DNA from: Trinickia caryophylli
Lineage (GTDB): Bacteria; Pseudomonadota; Gammaproteobacteria; Burkholderiales; Burkholderiaceae
Direction: 5' to 3'
DNA: 64,000 bases
NCBI RefSeq assembly: GCF_034424545.1
Contig: NZ_CP139970.1
Span: 3,782,001 to 3,846,000, forward strand
Part shown: piece by piece, positions 16,274-25,719 of the stretch
Position numbering within the stretch: position 1 is the stretch's first letter
Layout of the letters: every line of letters begins with the position of its first letter
Notes under the pieces: model-generated
The model's input: the letters and a program-made list of their open reading frames with translations, nothing else
What the model was told of the DNA's origin: nothing
Database searches by the model: none
Translations under genes and position numbers: made by a program

Positions 16274-18291
16274 CACGCTGCCTCCCGTCGCGCGCTCGCC
16301 GGGGAGCGCGTGTTGGCGCGCGCCGCTCGCCATGCGGCGATCAGCGTTTCGAACTTGCCGCGCACGCTCGCGATGAGTTCGGCGTCGCCGATCTCCCCGG
16401 CGAGCCAGGCGTGGCTTGCTTCGTGGAAGATCGTCCGGCCGACGGTGAAGCCCCGGCAGGTGGCCGATGCGGCGGCCGCAACGAATCCGGCGCAGAGTTC
16501 CTCGACGCCGGCCGCAAGGCCCAGAAGCACCACGCCACGGCAATAGGGATCGCGCTCGGCGATGAGCGCATCGATCGCCCGCCATTGCTGTGCCGGCAAC
16601 GGCGCGAGCTTCCACCACTCCGGTCGAATGCCGAGGTTGTAGAGCCGCTTGAGCGCGCGAAACACGGTGTCGGGTGCATCGGGCAGGCTCGGTCGTTTCG
16701 GCGGAATCACCTCGAGCAGCAGTTCGTGGCCGCTGGCCTGCACGGCATCGTAAAGCGCGCGCAGTTGCGCTTCCTGCTCGATGCGCACTTCGATGGTTTC
16801 GTCGGGATGGTATTGCACGAGGCATTTGACGACGTGCTCGCGCGGCCAGCTCGCGAGCGTCGTGCCGATCGAGCGGCCGTGGTCGAATACGAGCGGCATC
16901 GAGCCCGGCAGTTCCACCGGCCGGCCGATCCACCAGCCGCGGCCCGTGGCCGCGTTCAACGCATCCTGGCCATAGCGATCGTCGATGAGCACGGCGATAC
17001 GGCCTTCGAGGCCGAGCGCGGTTTCCGTCTGTGCGACGGCCTCGACGAAGCGCTGCTTGAGCTCGGAGATCCGTGCCTCGTTCGCGCCCGTTTGCTGAGC
17101 GAGTTCGAAGAACTGATTGCGATGGTCGAACGCGAAGCCGAGCACTTCCTCGCGAGCCTGACGCTTGACGCTCACGCGGTGCAGACGTGCCAGTTCGGCG
17201 TCGCGGTCGGGGCGTCGCATCCGGATGGGATCGCGCGCGGCGGCGGCGCGGAAGTAGTCGAGCTCGGCGGGCGTTGGCATGGCGGGCGCGCAGCCGTGGC
17301 GCGAAACGACGAGCGCGCCGCAGATGTTGGCGGTGCTCGCGCAGCGTTCGAGGGGCGCGTCGCGCAGCCATTCGGAGAGGAACCCGGAGGCAAACGCGTC
17401 GCCCGCGCCGAGCACGTTGAGCACTTCCACCTGCGTGCCGCCGTGGGTCGGCGCGTCGTCGATATCGGCCGGCACGGCGCCTTCGACGATCGTGCAGCCG
17501 AGCGGCCCGCGCTTGACGACGAGCGTGGCGCTCGTCACGGTGCGAACCATCTTGAGCGCATCGACGAGCTCGTGCTTGCCGCCGGCGATGCGGAATTCTT
17601 CCTCGGTGCCGATCACGAGGTCGAAGTGCGGCAGGATACCCTGCAGATGGGCCGTGACGTTTTCGTCGGCAACGAAGCGCGTCTCGCCGTCGGCCTTGCC
17701 GGTCAGACCCCAGAGCACGGGACGATAGTCGATGTCGAGCACCGTGCGCACCCGATTGCGGCGCGCGTAGTCGAGCGCGCGACGGCTCGCGCGGTTGACG
17801 CGCTCGGTCGAAAAGTGGGTGCCGGTGATCAGCAGCGCTTTGCTCGAGGCGATGAACGCCTCGTCGAAGTCGCTTTCGTCGAGCGCCATGTCGGCGCAGT
17901 TCTCGCGATAGAAGATGAGCGGAAACGTATCGCGGTCCTTGATTCCGAGCAAGACGAGCGCGGTCAGTCGCTCCATGTCCGTGCGCGTGTGACTCACGTC
18001 GCAGCCTTCGCGCGCGAGCGTTTCGGTGAGAAAGCGGCCCATATGGTCGTTGCCGACGCGCGAGAGCATGGCCGAGGCGAGCCCGAGGCGCGCGCAGCCG
18101 AATGCGATGTTGGCCGAGGAGCCGCCGAGATATTTGGCGAAACTCGCGACGTCTTCGAGCCGGGCGCCGATCTGCTCGGCGTAGAGATCGACAGCCAGCC
18201 GGCCGAGACAGATGACGTCGCGCGCGCGGCCGGGCGCGAAGCGGCTCTCGGAGGCAGCGGTTGCGTCGGGGATATCTTGAGTGGCAGCCAT
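16273..18291 (-). CDS. iolC: Bifunctional 5-dehydro-2-deoxygluconokinase / DUF2090 aldolase (IolC fusion)
   Basis: A 672-aa fusion. Residues 20-340 are a PfkB/ribokinase-type sugar kinase (IolC) with GGSSANIAFGCARLG and the catalytic NVLGAGDAFASGF. Residues 350-650 are a DUF2090 domain, a TIM-barrel linked to cleavage of the phosphorylated product into dihydroxyacetone phosphate and malonate semialdehyde, the step done by IolJ in Bacillus. The fusion is common in proteobacteria, so it explains the lack of a separate iolJ here. ATG 18291 lies about 30 bases after the ABC ATPase gene. It is the first catabolic gene of the leftward operon after the transporter. Confidence 0.93.
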   Translation of the reverse strand: MAATQDIPDATAASESRFAPGRARDVICLGRLAVDLYAEQIGARLEDVASFAKYLGGSSANIAFGCARLGLASAMLSRVGNDHMGRFLTETLAREGCDVSHTRTDMERLTALVLLGIKDRDTFPLIFYRENCADMALDESDFDEAFIASSKALLITGTHFSTERVNRASRRALDYARRNRVRTVLDIDYRPVLWGLTGKADGETRFVADENVTAHLQGILPHFDLVIGTEEEFRIAGGKHELVDALKMVRTVTSATLVVKRGPLGCTIVEGAVPADIDDAPTHGGTQVEVLNVLGAGDAFASGFLSEWLRDAPLERCASTANICGALVVSRHGCAPAMPTPAELDYFRAAAARDPIRMRRPDRDAELARLHRVSVKRQAREEVLGFAFDHRNQFFELAQQTGANEARISELKQRFVEAVAQTETALGLEGRIAVLIDDRYGQDALNAATGRGWWIGRPVELPGSMPLVFDHGRSIGTTLASWPREHVVKCLVQYHPDETIEVRIEQEAQLRALYDAVQASGHELLLEVIPPKRPSLPDAPDTVFRALKRLYNLGIRPEWWKLAPLPAQQWRAIDALIAERDPYCRGVVLLGLAAGVEELCAGFVAAAASATCRGFTVGRTIFHEASHAWLAGEIGDAELIASVRGKFETLIAAWRAARANTRSPASARREAA

Positions 18292-18320
18292 GAATGGATA
18301 GTCCTGAAATGTGGGGCGCG

Positions 18321-19139
18321 TCAGATCGTGGCTCCGTCGAGCTCCGCGATCATCTTTTGCATCTCGGCGCCGCCCGCCATCATGTCGAGTACGGCTTCCT
18401 TGCTGATCGTCTCTTTCGTGAACGTGCCCATCGAGCGTCCTCGGTTGAGCAGGGTGAACGAATCGCCGATCGGGTAGGCGTGATGCACGTTGTGCGTGAT
18501 GAAGATGACGGAGATGCCGCGCTCGCGCGCTTTATGAATGAGCTTGAGTACGTTGAAGCTCTGCTTGACGCCGAGGGCGGCCGTGGGTTCGTCGAGAATC
18601 AGCACGCGCGCGCCGAAATGAATCGCGCGCGCGATCGCGAGACATTGCCGCTCGCCGCCCGACATCGTGCCGATCGGCTGATTCGCGTCGCGCACGTTGA
18701 TGCCCATTTCGGCGAGCTTGTCGCGCGCGATCGTGGCGGCGGCCTCGACGTCCATGACGTTCACCAGGCCGAAGAGTTTCTTTTGCGGCTCCCGGCCCAT
18801 GAAGAAGTTGCGCGCGACCGAGAGCAGCGGCACGAGCGCGAGGTCCTGATAGACCGTGGCGATACCGAGATCGAGCGCGTCTTTCGGGGAGCTGAAGTGC
18901 ACGGGGTTGCCGTCCACGCGGTAGATGCCTTCGCTTGGCGCGTGCACGCCGGCGAGCGTCTTGATGAGCGTGGACTTGCCGGCGCCGTTGTCGCCGAGCA
19001 GGCAATGGACCTCGCCGCGCCGCAGCTCGAGCGTGACGTCCTTCAGCGCGATCACGTTGCCGAAGTAGCGGCTCACGTTCTCGAGCGCGAGGATGATGTC
19101 GTCGCCGCCGCGCTCTGCCTGACGTTCGTTGTTGGCCAT
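18321..19139 (-). CDS. Sugar (probably inositol) ABC transporter ATPase, single domain
   Basis: A 272-aa ATP-binding subunit with one nucleotide domain: Walker [11 protein letters not shown]-loop YQDLALVPL, signature MSGGERQ, Walker [12 protein letters not shown], switch His in FITHNVHH. Many sugar transporters of this class have a duplicated ~500-aa ATPase (RbsA); this one is the short FrcA-like type and probably works as a homodimer. It is encoded between the permease and the catabolic genes in the inositol operon, so inositol is the likely cargo. ATG 19139 is preceded by GGAGGAGA. Confidence 0.9.
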   Translation of the reverse strand: MANNERQAERGGDDIILALENVSRYFGNVIALKDVTLELRRGEVHCLLGDNGAGKSTLIKTLAGVHAPSEGIYRVDGNPVHFSSPKDALDLGIATVYQDLALVPLLSVARNFFMGREPQKKLFGLVNVMDVEAAATIARDKLAEMGINVRDANQPIGTMSGGERQCLAIARAIHFGARVLILDEPTAALGVKQSFNVLKLIHKARERGISVIFITHNVHHAYPIGDSFTLLNRGRSMGTFTKETISKEAVLDMMAGGAEMQKMIAELDGATI

Positions 19140-19156
19140 GTCTTCTCCTCCGGTGC

Positions 19157-20332
19157 TCAGCGCGACGTCGCGACGCGCGTGCGCACGTAGTGGTTGAACA
19201 GTACGGCGAAGAGCAGCATGAGGCCGAGGAACACGCGGAACCAGTCCGAGTCGATGTTCGTATAGCTGATGCCGATCTGCACGACGCCGAAGATGAGCGC
19301 GCCGAACGAGGCGCCGACGACGGAGCCGTAGCCGCCCGTGAGCAGCGTGCCGCCGATGACGGCTGCGATGATCGCCTCGAACTCTTTTTGCAGGCCGCGG
19401 TCGGCCGCGGCCGAGCCGATGTCGCAGACTTGCAGCACGGCGAACAGACACGAGCAGAAGGCGGTGAATACGAAGAGGCGGATCTTCACGCGCCGCACGG
19501 GCACGCCGACGTTTTTGGCGGCGTTGGCATCGCCGCCGACGGCGAAGATCCAGTTGCCGAAGCGTGTCTTCGCGAGCGTGAAGGCGCCGATCGCCGCGAG
19601 CGCGAACCACCAGACGATGACTTTCGGCACGCCCGGCACGAGGGGCTCGCCGTTGTCGAGCAGCTTGACGATGCCGATGCGCGCAAGCCAGCGGAAGGCG
19701 TCATGGAACGCCACGCCCTGAAAGAGCGCGTGCGCGAGGGGGCTTTGGGCCGCGACGTCGCCCACGCCCGAAATGATCGTGCGGTCGGCGAACATCACCG
19801 AGAGCGCGAGCGTGAGGCCGCGCAGAATGAAGAGGAAGGCCAGCGTGACGATGAACGAGGGCAGCCGCGTGCGCATGACGAGGTAGCCGTTGAGGGCGCC
19901 GAGCGCCATCGAGCCCGCGAAGGCGAAGACGATCGCAAGCTCGATCGGCCAGTGGAAGTACATGGTCGGCAGCGCGACCATCATGCCGGCGAATCCGATC
20001 ATCGAGCCGATGGAAAGATCGAACTCGCCCGCGATCATGAGCAGGCAGGCGCCGACGGCGAGAATGCCGAGATAGGCGGCCACCTGCGACCAGTTCATGA
20101 TGCCGTCGAGGTTGAACATGCCGGAGCCGCCGGCCCCGATCGCGAATACGATAAACACCATGACGGTGCCCGCGAGCGCGGCGAATTCGGGGCGGTTCAG
20201 CAGATGCTTGAGCCACGATTCGCGCCGCAGGCGCTCGTCGGACGCGTTGCTCGCGCCCGGTGCGGCGCTCGCCGCCGCGCCCGACTGCTCGGATTTCGGC
20301 AGGTTGCCATGGAAATGATCGACGACGCCCAT
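19157..20332 (-). CDS. Sugar (probably inositol) ABC transporter permease
   Basis: A 391-aa inner-membrane permease of the RbsC/FrcC family. A ~45-residue polar Ala/Ser-rich N-terminal extension is followed by eight to ten hydrophobic segments. The family motif [20 protein letters not shown] (about residues 100-119) and the late [20 protein letters not shown] coupling region are present. It sits between the binding protein and ATPase genes; the gap to the ATPase is under 20 bases. GAGACATTG lies directly before ATG 20332. Confidence 0.92.
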   Translation of the reverse strand: MGVVDHFHGNLPKSEQSGAAASAAPGASNASDERLRRESWLKHLLNRPEFAALAGTVMVFIVFAIGAGGSGMFNLDGIMNWSQVAAYLGILAVGACLLMIAGEFDLSIGSMIGFAGMMVALPTMYFHWPIELAIVFAFAGSMALGALNGYLVMRTRLPSFIVTLAFLFILRGLTLALSVMFADRTIISGVGDVAAQSPLAHALFQGVAFHDAFRWLARIGIVKLLDNGEPLVPGVPKVIVWWFALAAIGAFTLAKTRFGNWIFAVGGDANAAKNVGVPVRRVKIRLFVFTAFCSCLFAVLQVCDIGSAAADRGLQKEFEAIIAAVIGGTLLTGGYGSVVGASFGALIFGVVQIGISYTNIDSDWFRVFLGLMLLFAVLFNHYVRTRVATSR

Positions 20333-20461
20333 TCAATGTCTCCTTGAGGCGCGGCTTTCGCCGGCGAGAGCGGTCCCCGGCCGACCCGGTTCGTGCCGCG
20401 CCATAAAGCTGATGCGTATGGCGGACGGCGCGCGTGCGCGGCGCGTCCGCTTCTTCTTTCG

Positions 20462-21535
20462 TCAGCGGTACTGGCCCGCGTACTTGACGACTTTGTCGAG
20501 GTTTTCCTTCGTGATGAAGCCGGGGCCCGAGCGGATCGTCGCGGGGTCGTAGACCGGTTGCAGTCCGTACTCGGCCAGGCGGGCCTTGAACTTCTCGTTG
20601 GCCTGCAGGATCTTCTCGATCTTCGCCGGATCGGTCACATGCTCCTTCTTGACGATGGCGAGCACGGCCACCGGGATGTAGCCCTGCAGGTACGGCTGCT
20701 GATCGATCGCGAACTGGATCGTGCCGTCCTTGATCGCGGCCGCGATGTCCTGCGAGAAGTCGAACGTCGCAAACCAGATCTTGCCGGCAAGTCCCATCTG
20801 CTTGAGCGCCTTGATCGTCGGCGAGGCCGAATCGGGGCCGAGCGCGAGCACGGCACCCGTGTCAGGGTGGTTGCGCAGGTATGCGCTCACCTTCGTCTGG
20901 ATGCCGGTCGGATCCTGTCCGGCGTCGAGCGTCGAGGTCTTGAAGTTCACCCCGAGCGCCTCGGCAAAACCGCGGCAGCGCTCGAACGAGGCCGGATTCG
21001 TCGCGTAGTGGTTCACGCAGAGGAACGACTTGATGCCGGCGGCCTTCGCCTTCATGCCGGCAGCCTTGCCCGCGGCGTATTCGGGCTGGCCGATGTGCAT
21101 GACCGCGCCGAGGTCCTTGCTCTGTTGCTCGGTGCCGGAGTTGATCGTCACGAGCGGGATGTGCTTGTCGGTGACTTTTTTGAGCGAGCCCTTGAGCACG
21201 TCGTAGTCGGCGATCGTCGCGATCACGCCGTCATAGTTGCGCGCGGCCGCCTGCTCGATGAGACGCGACATGTCGGACAAGTCGCCGTTCGGCGGGTTGC
21301 GGTAGTCGGTCTGAACGTTGAAATCCTCGTCCGCCTGCTTGATCGCGTTCTTGATCGTGTTCCACCACGAATCGGAATCCGGCGCGTGGCTGATCAGTAC
21401 GAACTTCGCATCGGCGGCATGCGCGCTCGGTACGGCGAGCGGTGCGAACGCGAACGCGAATCCCGAAGCGAGCGTTGCCGCGAGCTTTTTCAACGCGGCC
21501 TTTTTCAACACGGCCTTGAGGTTGCCTTGTCTCAT
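20462..21535 (-). CDS. Periplasmic sugar (probably inositol) binding protein
   Basis: A 357-aa exported solute receptor of the ribose/inositol type (Peripla_BP_4). The signal peptide has a Lys-rich n-region and a likely cut after PSAHA (about residue 40). The mature part shows ribose-binding-protein folds: FVLISHAPDSDSWWNTIKNA, the ligand-contact YDGVIATIADYDVLKG and a hinge with LALGPDSASPTIKALKQ. It is the first gene of the leftward inositol operon, adjacent to the divergent promoter with the IolR-type operator. The 129-base gap before the permease gene holds no ORF of note. Confidence 0.92.
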   Translation of the reverse strand: MRQGNLKAVLKKAALKKLAATLASGFAFAFAPLAVPSAHAADAKFVLISHAPDSDSWWNTIKNAIKQADEDFNVQTDYRNPPNGDLSDMSRLIEQAAARNYDGVIATIADYDVLKGSLKKVTDKHIPLVTINSGTEQQSKDLGAVMHIGQPEYAAGKAAGMKAKAAGIKSFLCVNHYATNPASFERCRGFAEALGVNFKTSTLDAGQDPTGIQTKVSAYLRNHPDTGAVLALGPDSASPTIKALKQMGLAGKIWFATFDFSQDIAAAIKDGTIQFAIDQQPYLQGYIPVAVLAIVKKEHVTDPAKIEKILQANEKFKARLAEYGLQPVYDPATIRSGPGFITKENLDKVVKYAGQYR

Positions 21536-21660
21536 TTGTCTCCACCTGTTTCGAAGTTATGTTGTCTCGAGCGTGCTCGAATGGACTGACCGGCCGCTCA
21601 CGGAACAGAGTAGGCCAACTCTTTCTCGATTGCAAAGAAAATTTCATTGATCTGGAAAAT

Positions 21661-21674
21661 GGAAAATTCATTCC
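21661..21674. promoter_or_regulatory. Candidate IolR (RpiR-type) operator GGAA-N6-TTCC
   Basis: GGAA-AATTCA-TTCC, with symmetry extending to seven-base arms AATGGAA/TTCCATT (21658-21677). As I recall, RpiR-type IolR of Sinorhizobium meliloti recognises GGAA-N6-TTCC, the same pattern. The site lies between the divergent transporter/iol operon and the regulator gene, and its right arm coincides with the proposed -35 of the regulator promoter. That fits repression of both directions. Confidence 0.6.
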
Positions 21675-21699
21675 ATTTCGATGGGGGCACGCCTATAAT
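21671..21699 (+). promoter_or_regulatory. Candidate sigma-70 promoter of the regulator gene
   Basis: -10 TATAAT (21694-21699) with -35-like TTCCAT (21671-21676) at 17 bases spacing, about 85 bases upstream of the regulator start. The -35 overlaps the operator. The leftward promoter for the transporter operon is less clear; TTTGCA and TACTCT on the minus strand near 21610-21636 are possible. Confidence 0.5.
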
Positions 21700-21784
21700 C
21701 GGCATCGACCGATCCCGCGCCGCGCGGCGATTCCGCGGCCCGGCGGCCGGACACCGGTCATGGAACACGAATAGGAAAAGAGCC

Positions 21785-22666
21785 ATGCAGGAAGACAGTA
21801 CCGACGAGTTGCCGAGCGTCGACGAACTGATGCAGCGCGTTGCCGATTCTTACGAGTCGTTGCCGCGGCAGTTGAAGAGCGTCGCCTCGTATCTCGAGCA
21901 GCATCGCTCGAGTGTGATGGTGGATCGCACGAGCGACATCGCGGCGAGCTGCGGCGTGCATCCTTCCGCCGTGGTGCGCTTCGCGCAGCGTTTCGGCTTT
22001 TCCGGGTTCTCCGATCTGCAGGACGTGTTCAAGCAGGCCTACGCGGGGCAGGGCGCGTCGGGGCAGACCTACAAACAGCGCATCCGCAAGCTGATCGACG
22101 ACAAGCCCGGACATCTGTCGGGCCAGGCAGTCGCGCGCGAATTCATCGCCGCCTGCCGCGGCGGGCTCGACGAACTCGATGCGACGCTCGATGGCGATGC
22201 GTTCGACGCCGCCGTCACGATGCTGGAGCGCGCGGAAAACATCTACGTAGTGGGCGTGCGGCGCTCGTTCGCGGTGGCGAGCTACATCGTCTATGCGCTG
22301 CAGCACACTTCCAAGCGCGTGCATCTCGTCTCGGGTTTTGGCGGCATGTATCGGGAGCAGATCCGCAGTATCAAGAAGGGCGACGTCGTGATCGCCATCA
22401 GCTTCGAGCCTTACGGACGCGAAACGCAGTATTGCCTGCGCGTCGCTCATCATCAGCAGGCGCAAACGCTCGTCATTACCGACAGCCGCCTGTCGCCGCT
22501 CGCGCGCTACGCGAGCGCGCAACTGTTCGTGAAAGAGGGCAGCGCGTTCGCGTTTCGCGCGCTGACGAGCACGATCTGCCTGTGCCAGGCGCTATTCGTC
22601 GCGCTGGCCTACAGGCTTGAACTCAAAGTCGAAGAATCTAAGGACATTGGAGGATACGATGACTGA
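21785..22666 (+). CDS. iolR: RpiR-family transcriptional regulator (IolR-like)
   Basis: A 293-aa regulator with an N-terminal HTH_6 domain (TSDIAASCGVHPSAVVRFAQ, about residues 50-69) and a C-terminal SIS sugar-isomerase domain (AENIYVVGVRRSFAVASYIV and VVIAISFEPYGRET). RpiR proteins of this arrangement sense phosphorylated or keto sugars; here the location between the inositol operons makes an inositol-catabolite-responsive repressor most likely. The start is ATG 21785 with AGGAAAAG upstream. The stop overlaps the iolG start by eight bases (ATGACTGA), so iolG is coupled to it. Confidence 0.88.
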   Translation: MQEDSTDELPSVDELMQRVADSYESLPRQLKSVASYLEQHRSSVMVDRTSDIAASCGVHPSAVVRFAQRFGFSGFSDLQDVFKQAYAGQGASGQTYKQRIRKLIDDKPGHLSGQAVAREFIAACRGGLDELDATLDGDAFDAAVTMLERAENIYVVGVRRSFAVASYIVYALQHTSKRVHLVSGFGGMYREQIRSIKKGDVVIAISFEPYGRETQYCLRVAHHQQAQTLVITDSRLSPLARYASAQLFVKEGSAFAFRALTSTICLCQALFVALAYRLELKVEESKDIGGYDD

Positions 22667-23681
22667 CCAGGCACGCGGCGCCATCGACGTCGCGGTATTC
22701 GGCGCGGGCCGCATCGGCCGCATTCATGCCGGCAATCTGGCGCGCCAGCCCGGCGTGCGGCTCAAGTACGTGGTGGACGTGAACCGCGAGGCCGCCGCGG
22801 CGCTCGCGCGCGAGCACGGCGTCGAGGCGGTCGATGCCGATGCGGCGCTCGAGGACGCCTCGATCGGCGCCACGGTGATCTGTTCGAGCACCGATACGCA
22901 CGCCGATCTGATCGAGCGCTCGGCTGCGCGCGGCAAGCATGTGTTCTGCGAAAAACCGGTCGATCTCGCGCTTGAGCGGGCGCGGTCGTGCAAGGAGGCC
23001 GTGGAGCGCGCGGGCGTGGTTTGCATGATCGGCTTTCAGCGCCGCTTCGATCCGACTTTCGCGGCGGTGAAGGCGCGGCTCGAGAGCGGCGAGATCGGGA
23101 CGCCGGAAATGCTCGTCGTCACGAGCCGCGATCCCGGTGCGCCGCCGGTGGACTACATCCGCCGTTCGGGTGGCATCTTCAAGGACATGCTGATCCATGA
23201 CTTCGACATCTTCCGCTGGATTCTCGACGACGAAGCCGAGACGCTGCATGCCACCGGCAGTTGCCTGACCGATCCCGCGATCGCTGAGGCGGGCGATATC
23301 GACGCGACGGCGGTAACGATCCGCACGAAGCGAGGGCGGCTTTGCCAGATCAATACGTCGCGCCGCGCAGCCTACGGCTACGACCAGCGGTTCGAGGTGC
23401 TCGGCAGCGGCGGTATGTTGCAGGCCGGCAACGTGCGGCCCACCGAGGTCGCGGCGTGGTCGGCCACGGCCATCTCGACCGATCTGCCCGAAGCGTTCTT
23501 TCTCGAGCGCTATCGCGCTGCCTATGCCAACGAGATCGCGCACTTCTTCGAGGCCGTCACGCGCGGCACACCTGTGCGCACGACGATTGCCGATGGCGTG
23601 AAGGCGCTCGAGTTGGCCGAAGCGGCCACGCGATCATGGCGCGAGGGCCATGCCGTGCGCCTCGGCGGCGCGGCGGATTGA
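22659..23681 (+). CDS. iolG: myo-Inositol 2-dehydrogenase IolG
   Basis: A 340-aa Gfo/Idh/MocA oxidoreductase. It has a Rossmann NAD motif (VAVFGAGRIGRIHAGNLARQ), the GKHVFCEKPVDL motif with catalytic Lys (about residue 94-105), and the active-site His region GGIFKDMLIHDFDIFRWIL. It oxidises myo-inositol to 2-keto-inositol with NAD, feeding IolE. TTGGAGGATACG gives a strong ribosome site for ATG 22659, which overlaps the regulator gene. It is encoded on the opposite strand from the rest of the iol genes but shares the same divergent control region. Confidence 0.92.
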   Translation: MTDQARGAIDVAVFGAGRIGRIHAGNLARQPGVRLKYVVDVNREAAAALAREHGVEAVDADAALEDASIGATVICSSTDTHADLIERSAARGKHVFCEKPVDLALERARSCKEAVERAGVVCMIGFQRRFDPTFAAVKARLESGEIGTPEMLVVTSRDPGAPPVDYIRRSGGIFKDMLIHDFDIFRWILDDEAETLHATGSCLTDPAIAEAGDIDATAVTIRTKRGRLCQINTSRRAAYGYDQRFEVLGSGGMLQAGNVRPTEVAAWSATAISTDLPEAFFLERYRAAYANEIAHFFEAVTRGTPVRTTIADGVKALELAEAATRSWREGHAVRLGGAAD

Positions 23682-23781
23682 AACTTCCGATAAGGATGGA
23701 CCGCCGTTCGCCTGGCCGGATCGCCGGCAGGGCGGGTGGCGTCCGGTGCCTGAAACAAGGCAACGGCGACAAAGGAGACGC

Positions 23782-24822
23782 ATGATGACGACAGCAGCGG
23801 GCACGCCGGTGAGGATCGGCGTGGCGGGGCTCGGCCGCCTCGGCAAGCGGCATGCGATGAATCTTGCCTACCGGGTGCCGGGGGCGGTGCTGGCGGCGGT
23901 ATGCAGCCCCGTCGAGGAGGAACGCGCGTGGGCGCGCGATGCGTTGCCGGCACCGCGGCTGTATGCCGATTACGACGCGATGCTCGCGGATGGCGAGCTC
24001 GACGCCGTGTGGCTCGTCACGCCTTCGTCGCTGCACGCCGGGCAGATCGTCGCGGCGCTGCGCGCGGGCAAACACGTGTTCTGCGAAAAGCCGCTGTCGC
24101 TCGAGTTGGACGAATGCGAACGTGTGCTTGCCGTGGCCCGCGAGCATCCGCGGTTGCAGGCCATCATCGGCTTCATGCGGCGCTTCGATCCGAGCTATCG
24201 CGACGCTTACGAGAAAGTCGCCGCCGGCACGATCGGGCGTCCTTTCATGGTGCGCTCGCAAACGACGGACAAGAACGATCCCGAGGGCTTCTTCGTGCGT
24301 TTCGCCCCGACTTCGGGCGGAATCTTTCTCGATTGCACCGTCCACGATATCGACGTCGCGCGCTGGTTTTTCGGCAACGCGCGCGCCACGCGGGCCTATG
24401 CAACGGGCACGATCGCGCTGCACGAGGGCCTGCGCGCGTGCGGCGACGTGGACAACGGCGTGGGTGTCGTCGAATTCGAAGATGGCCGGCTCGCCGTTTT
24501 CTATGCGTCGCGGACGATGGCGCATGGCAACGATACGCACAGCGAAGTAATCGGCACGGCCGGGGCTCTCGCGATCGGACATATTCCGCGCGCGAGCCGG
24601 GTGGAGATCTACGACGAGAGCGGGGTGCGCAGCGAATGCACGCCGACGTTCTTCGACCGTTTCGAGGAGGCGTTCCTGCGCGAGGCGCAAGCGTTCGTCG
24701 GCGCGGTGCGCGGCGATGCGCGGGCGGACGCCGGCGCGAGTCTGGCCGATGCGCTCGAGGCGACGCGTATCGGGCACGCGCTGCGTCAGGCGCTCGAAAG
24801 CGGGCAACCGGTCGCGCTCTAG
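23782..24822 (+). CDS. Second Gfo/Idh/MocA oxidoreductase, probably inositol-isomer dehydrogenase
   Basis: A 346-aa paralogue of the IolG family with VRIGVAGLGRLGKRHAMNLA, GKHVFCEKPLSLEL and the substrate helix GGIFLDCTVHDIDVARWFFG. The length and motifs match inositol 2-dehydrogenases or scyllo-inositol dehydrogenases (IolX/IolW-like). It lies 100 bases after iolG on the same strand with its own ribosome site (AAAGGAGACGC before ATG 23782; a second ATG follows at once). It may widen the pathway to scyllo- or chiro-inositol; the exact substrate is not visible. Confidence 0.82.
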   Translation: MMTTAAGTPVRIGVAGLGRLGKRHAMNLAYRVPGAVLAAVCSPVEEERAWARDALPAPRLYADYDAMLADGELDAVWLVTPSSLHAGQIVAALRAGKHVFCEKPLSLELDECERVLAVAREHPRLQAIIGFMRRFDPSYRDAYEKVAAGTIGRPFMVRSQTTDKNDPEGFFVRFAPTSGGIFLDCTVHDIDVARWFFGNARATRAYATGTIALHEGLRACGDVDNGVGVVEFEDGRLAVFYASRTMAHGNDTHSEVIGTAGALAIGHIPRASRVEIYDESGVRSECTPTFFDRFEEAFLREAQAFVGAVRGDARADAGASLADALEATRIGHALRQALESGQPVAL

Positions 24823-24977
24823 TGGGGAAGCGGCCCGGCGGGAGCGGCCGCGCCATCGGGGCGCGGTCGTCAGCGCGTGAGTTGTTGCGGGTGCGGTAAA
24901 ATCGGCCTCGCGTTCGGCATCTGCCCGGCTTGCGGCAGCCTGTCGGTTCGCATCTTCCCAATCAAGGTCGATCACCG

Positions 24978-25205
24978 ATGGAAATTCACAAGGAAGTCGA
25001 TGCACGCGGGCTCAATTGCCCGCTGCCGATTCTGCGCGCGAAAAAAGCCCTGGCGGACATGCAAAGCGGGCAAATTCTCAAAGTGCTCGCCACCGATCCC
25101 GGCTCCCAGCGCGATTTTGCCGCGTTTGCGAAGCAAACCGGCAACGAGATCGTCGAAACCGCTACGCAGGACAAGACGTTCGTTTTTTTGATGCGGCGGC
25201 GCTGA
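24978..25205 (+). CDS. tusA: Sulfurtransferase TusA/SirA-family protein
   Basis: A 75-aa TusA-type protein. The active-site motif is in DARGLNCPLPILRAKKAL (CPxP with Cys at residue 14), followed by the short alpha/beta fold and the C-terminal strand KTFVFLMRR. Such proteins carry persulfide sulfur for tRNA thiolation and other sulfur uses. The start is ATG 24978 because it gives the usual length; an in-frame upstream GTG/ATG extension is not conserved-looking. It stands alone, with a possible -10 TAAAAT at 24897-24902. Confidence 0.88.
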   Translation: MEIHKEVDARGLNCPLPILRAKKALADMQSGQILKVLATDPGSQRDFAAFAKQTGNEIVETATQDKTFVFLMRRR

Positions 25206-25260
25206 AGCGCGGTGCCACCCGCGCGCGCATGCGGATGGCTATCCCGGCATCGATGCGACC

Positions 25261-25719
25261 TCAACGGCGTGGCAAATCCTGCACGGCGGCGCGCAATTGC
25301 TCGGCGCGGCGCTCGTTCAGCTCGGCTTCGCAGGCGAACCGTCTCATATCGAGCGCATTGCCGATCGCTCCGCCGCCCAACGATGCGGCAAAATCGCACT
25401 GCGCTTTGCGATACTGAGTAAAGGCTTTCCCCGAAGATTGAAGCTCGTTTCTCGCCAGACGGATGTACTTGCCGTCTTCGTCCCATTTCGAAACCGCATC
25501 GAGCGCCTTTTGCTCGGCTTGCTTCAGTTTCTTGTCGCTGTCTGCCGCTCGTTTGGCGAGGCACTCGCGCATGCCGGCCTCGGATTCGCCGCTGCAGGCT
25601 TCACGAATGGCATGCTCGTCCTGAAGGGCGGGCGAATCGGCCGCCGTCGCGCCGGGTGCAAGCGTGACGCCCAGCGCCATTGCCATCGCGCACAACGCCG
25701 TCCACTTCATTGCGCGCAT
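25261..25719 (-). CDS. LprI-like (DUF1311) exported protein, possible lysozyme-inhibitor-type immunity protein
   Basis: A 152-aa exported protein. The signal peptide is KWTALCAMAMALGVTLAPG with a likely cut after TAA or TAAD (about residue 30). The mature part has the paired-Cys DUF1311/LprI pattern (REACSGESEAGMRECLAKRA; later AQCDFAASLGG and RRFACEAELNERR). LprI of Mycobacterium inhibits lysozyme, and relatives can protect against wall hydrolases. The start ATG 25719 has AAGGAGACGGC upstream. It overlaps the 3' end of the LysM/transglycosylase-like gene by 13 bases, so the pair is coupled. The immunity role is inference from that pairing. Confidence 0.78.
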   Translation of the reverse strand: MRAMKWTALCAMAMALGVTLAPGATAADSPALQDEHAIREACSGESEAGMRECLAKRAADSDKKLKQAEQKALDAVSKWDEDGKYIRLARNELQSSGKAFTQYRKAQCDFAASLGGGAIGNALDMRRFACEAELNERRAEQLRAAVQDLPRR

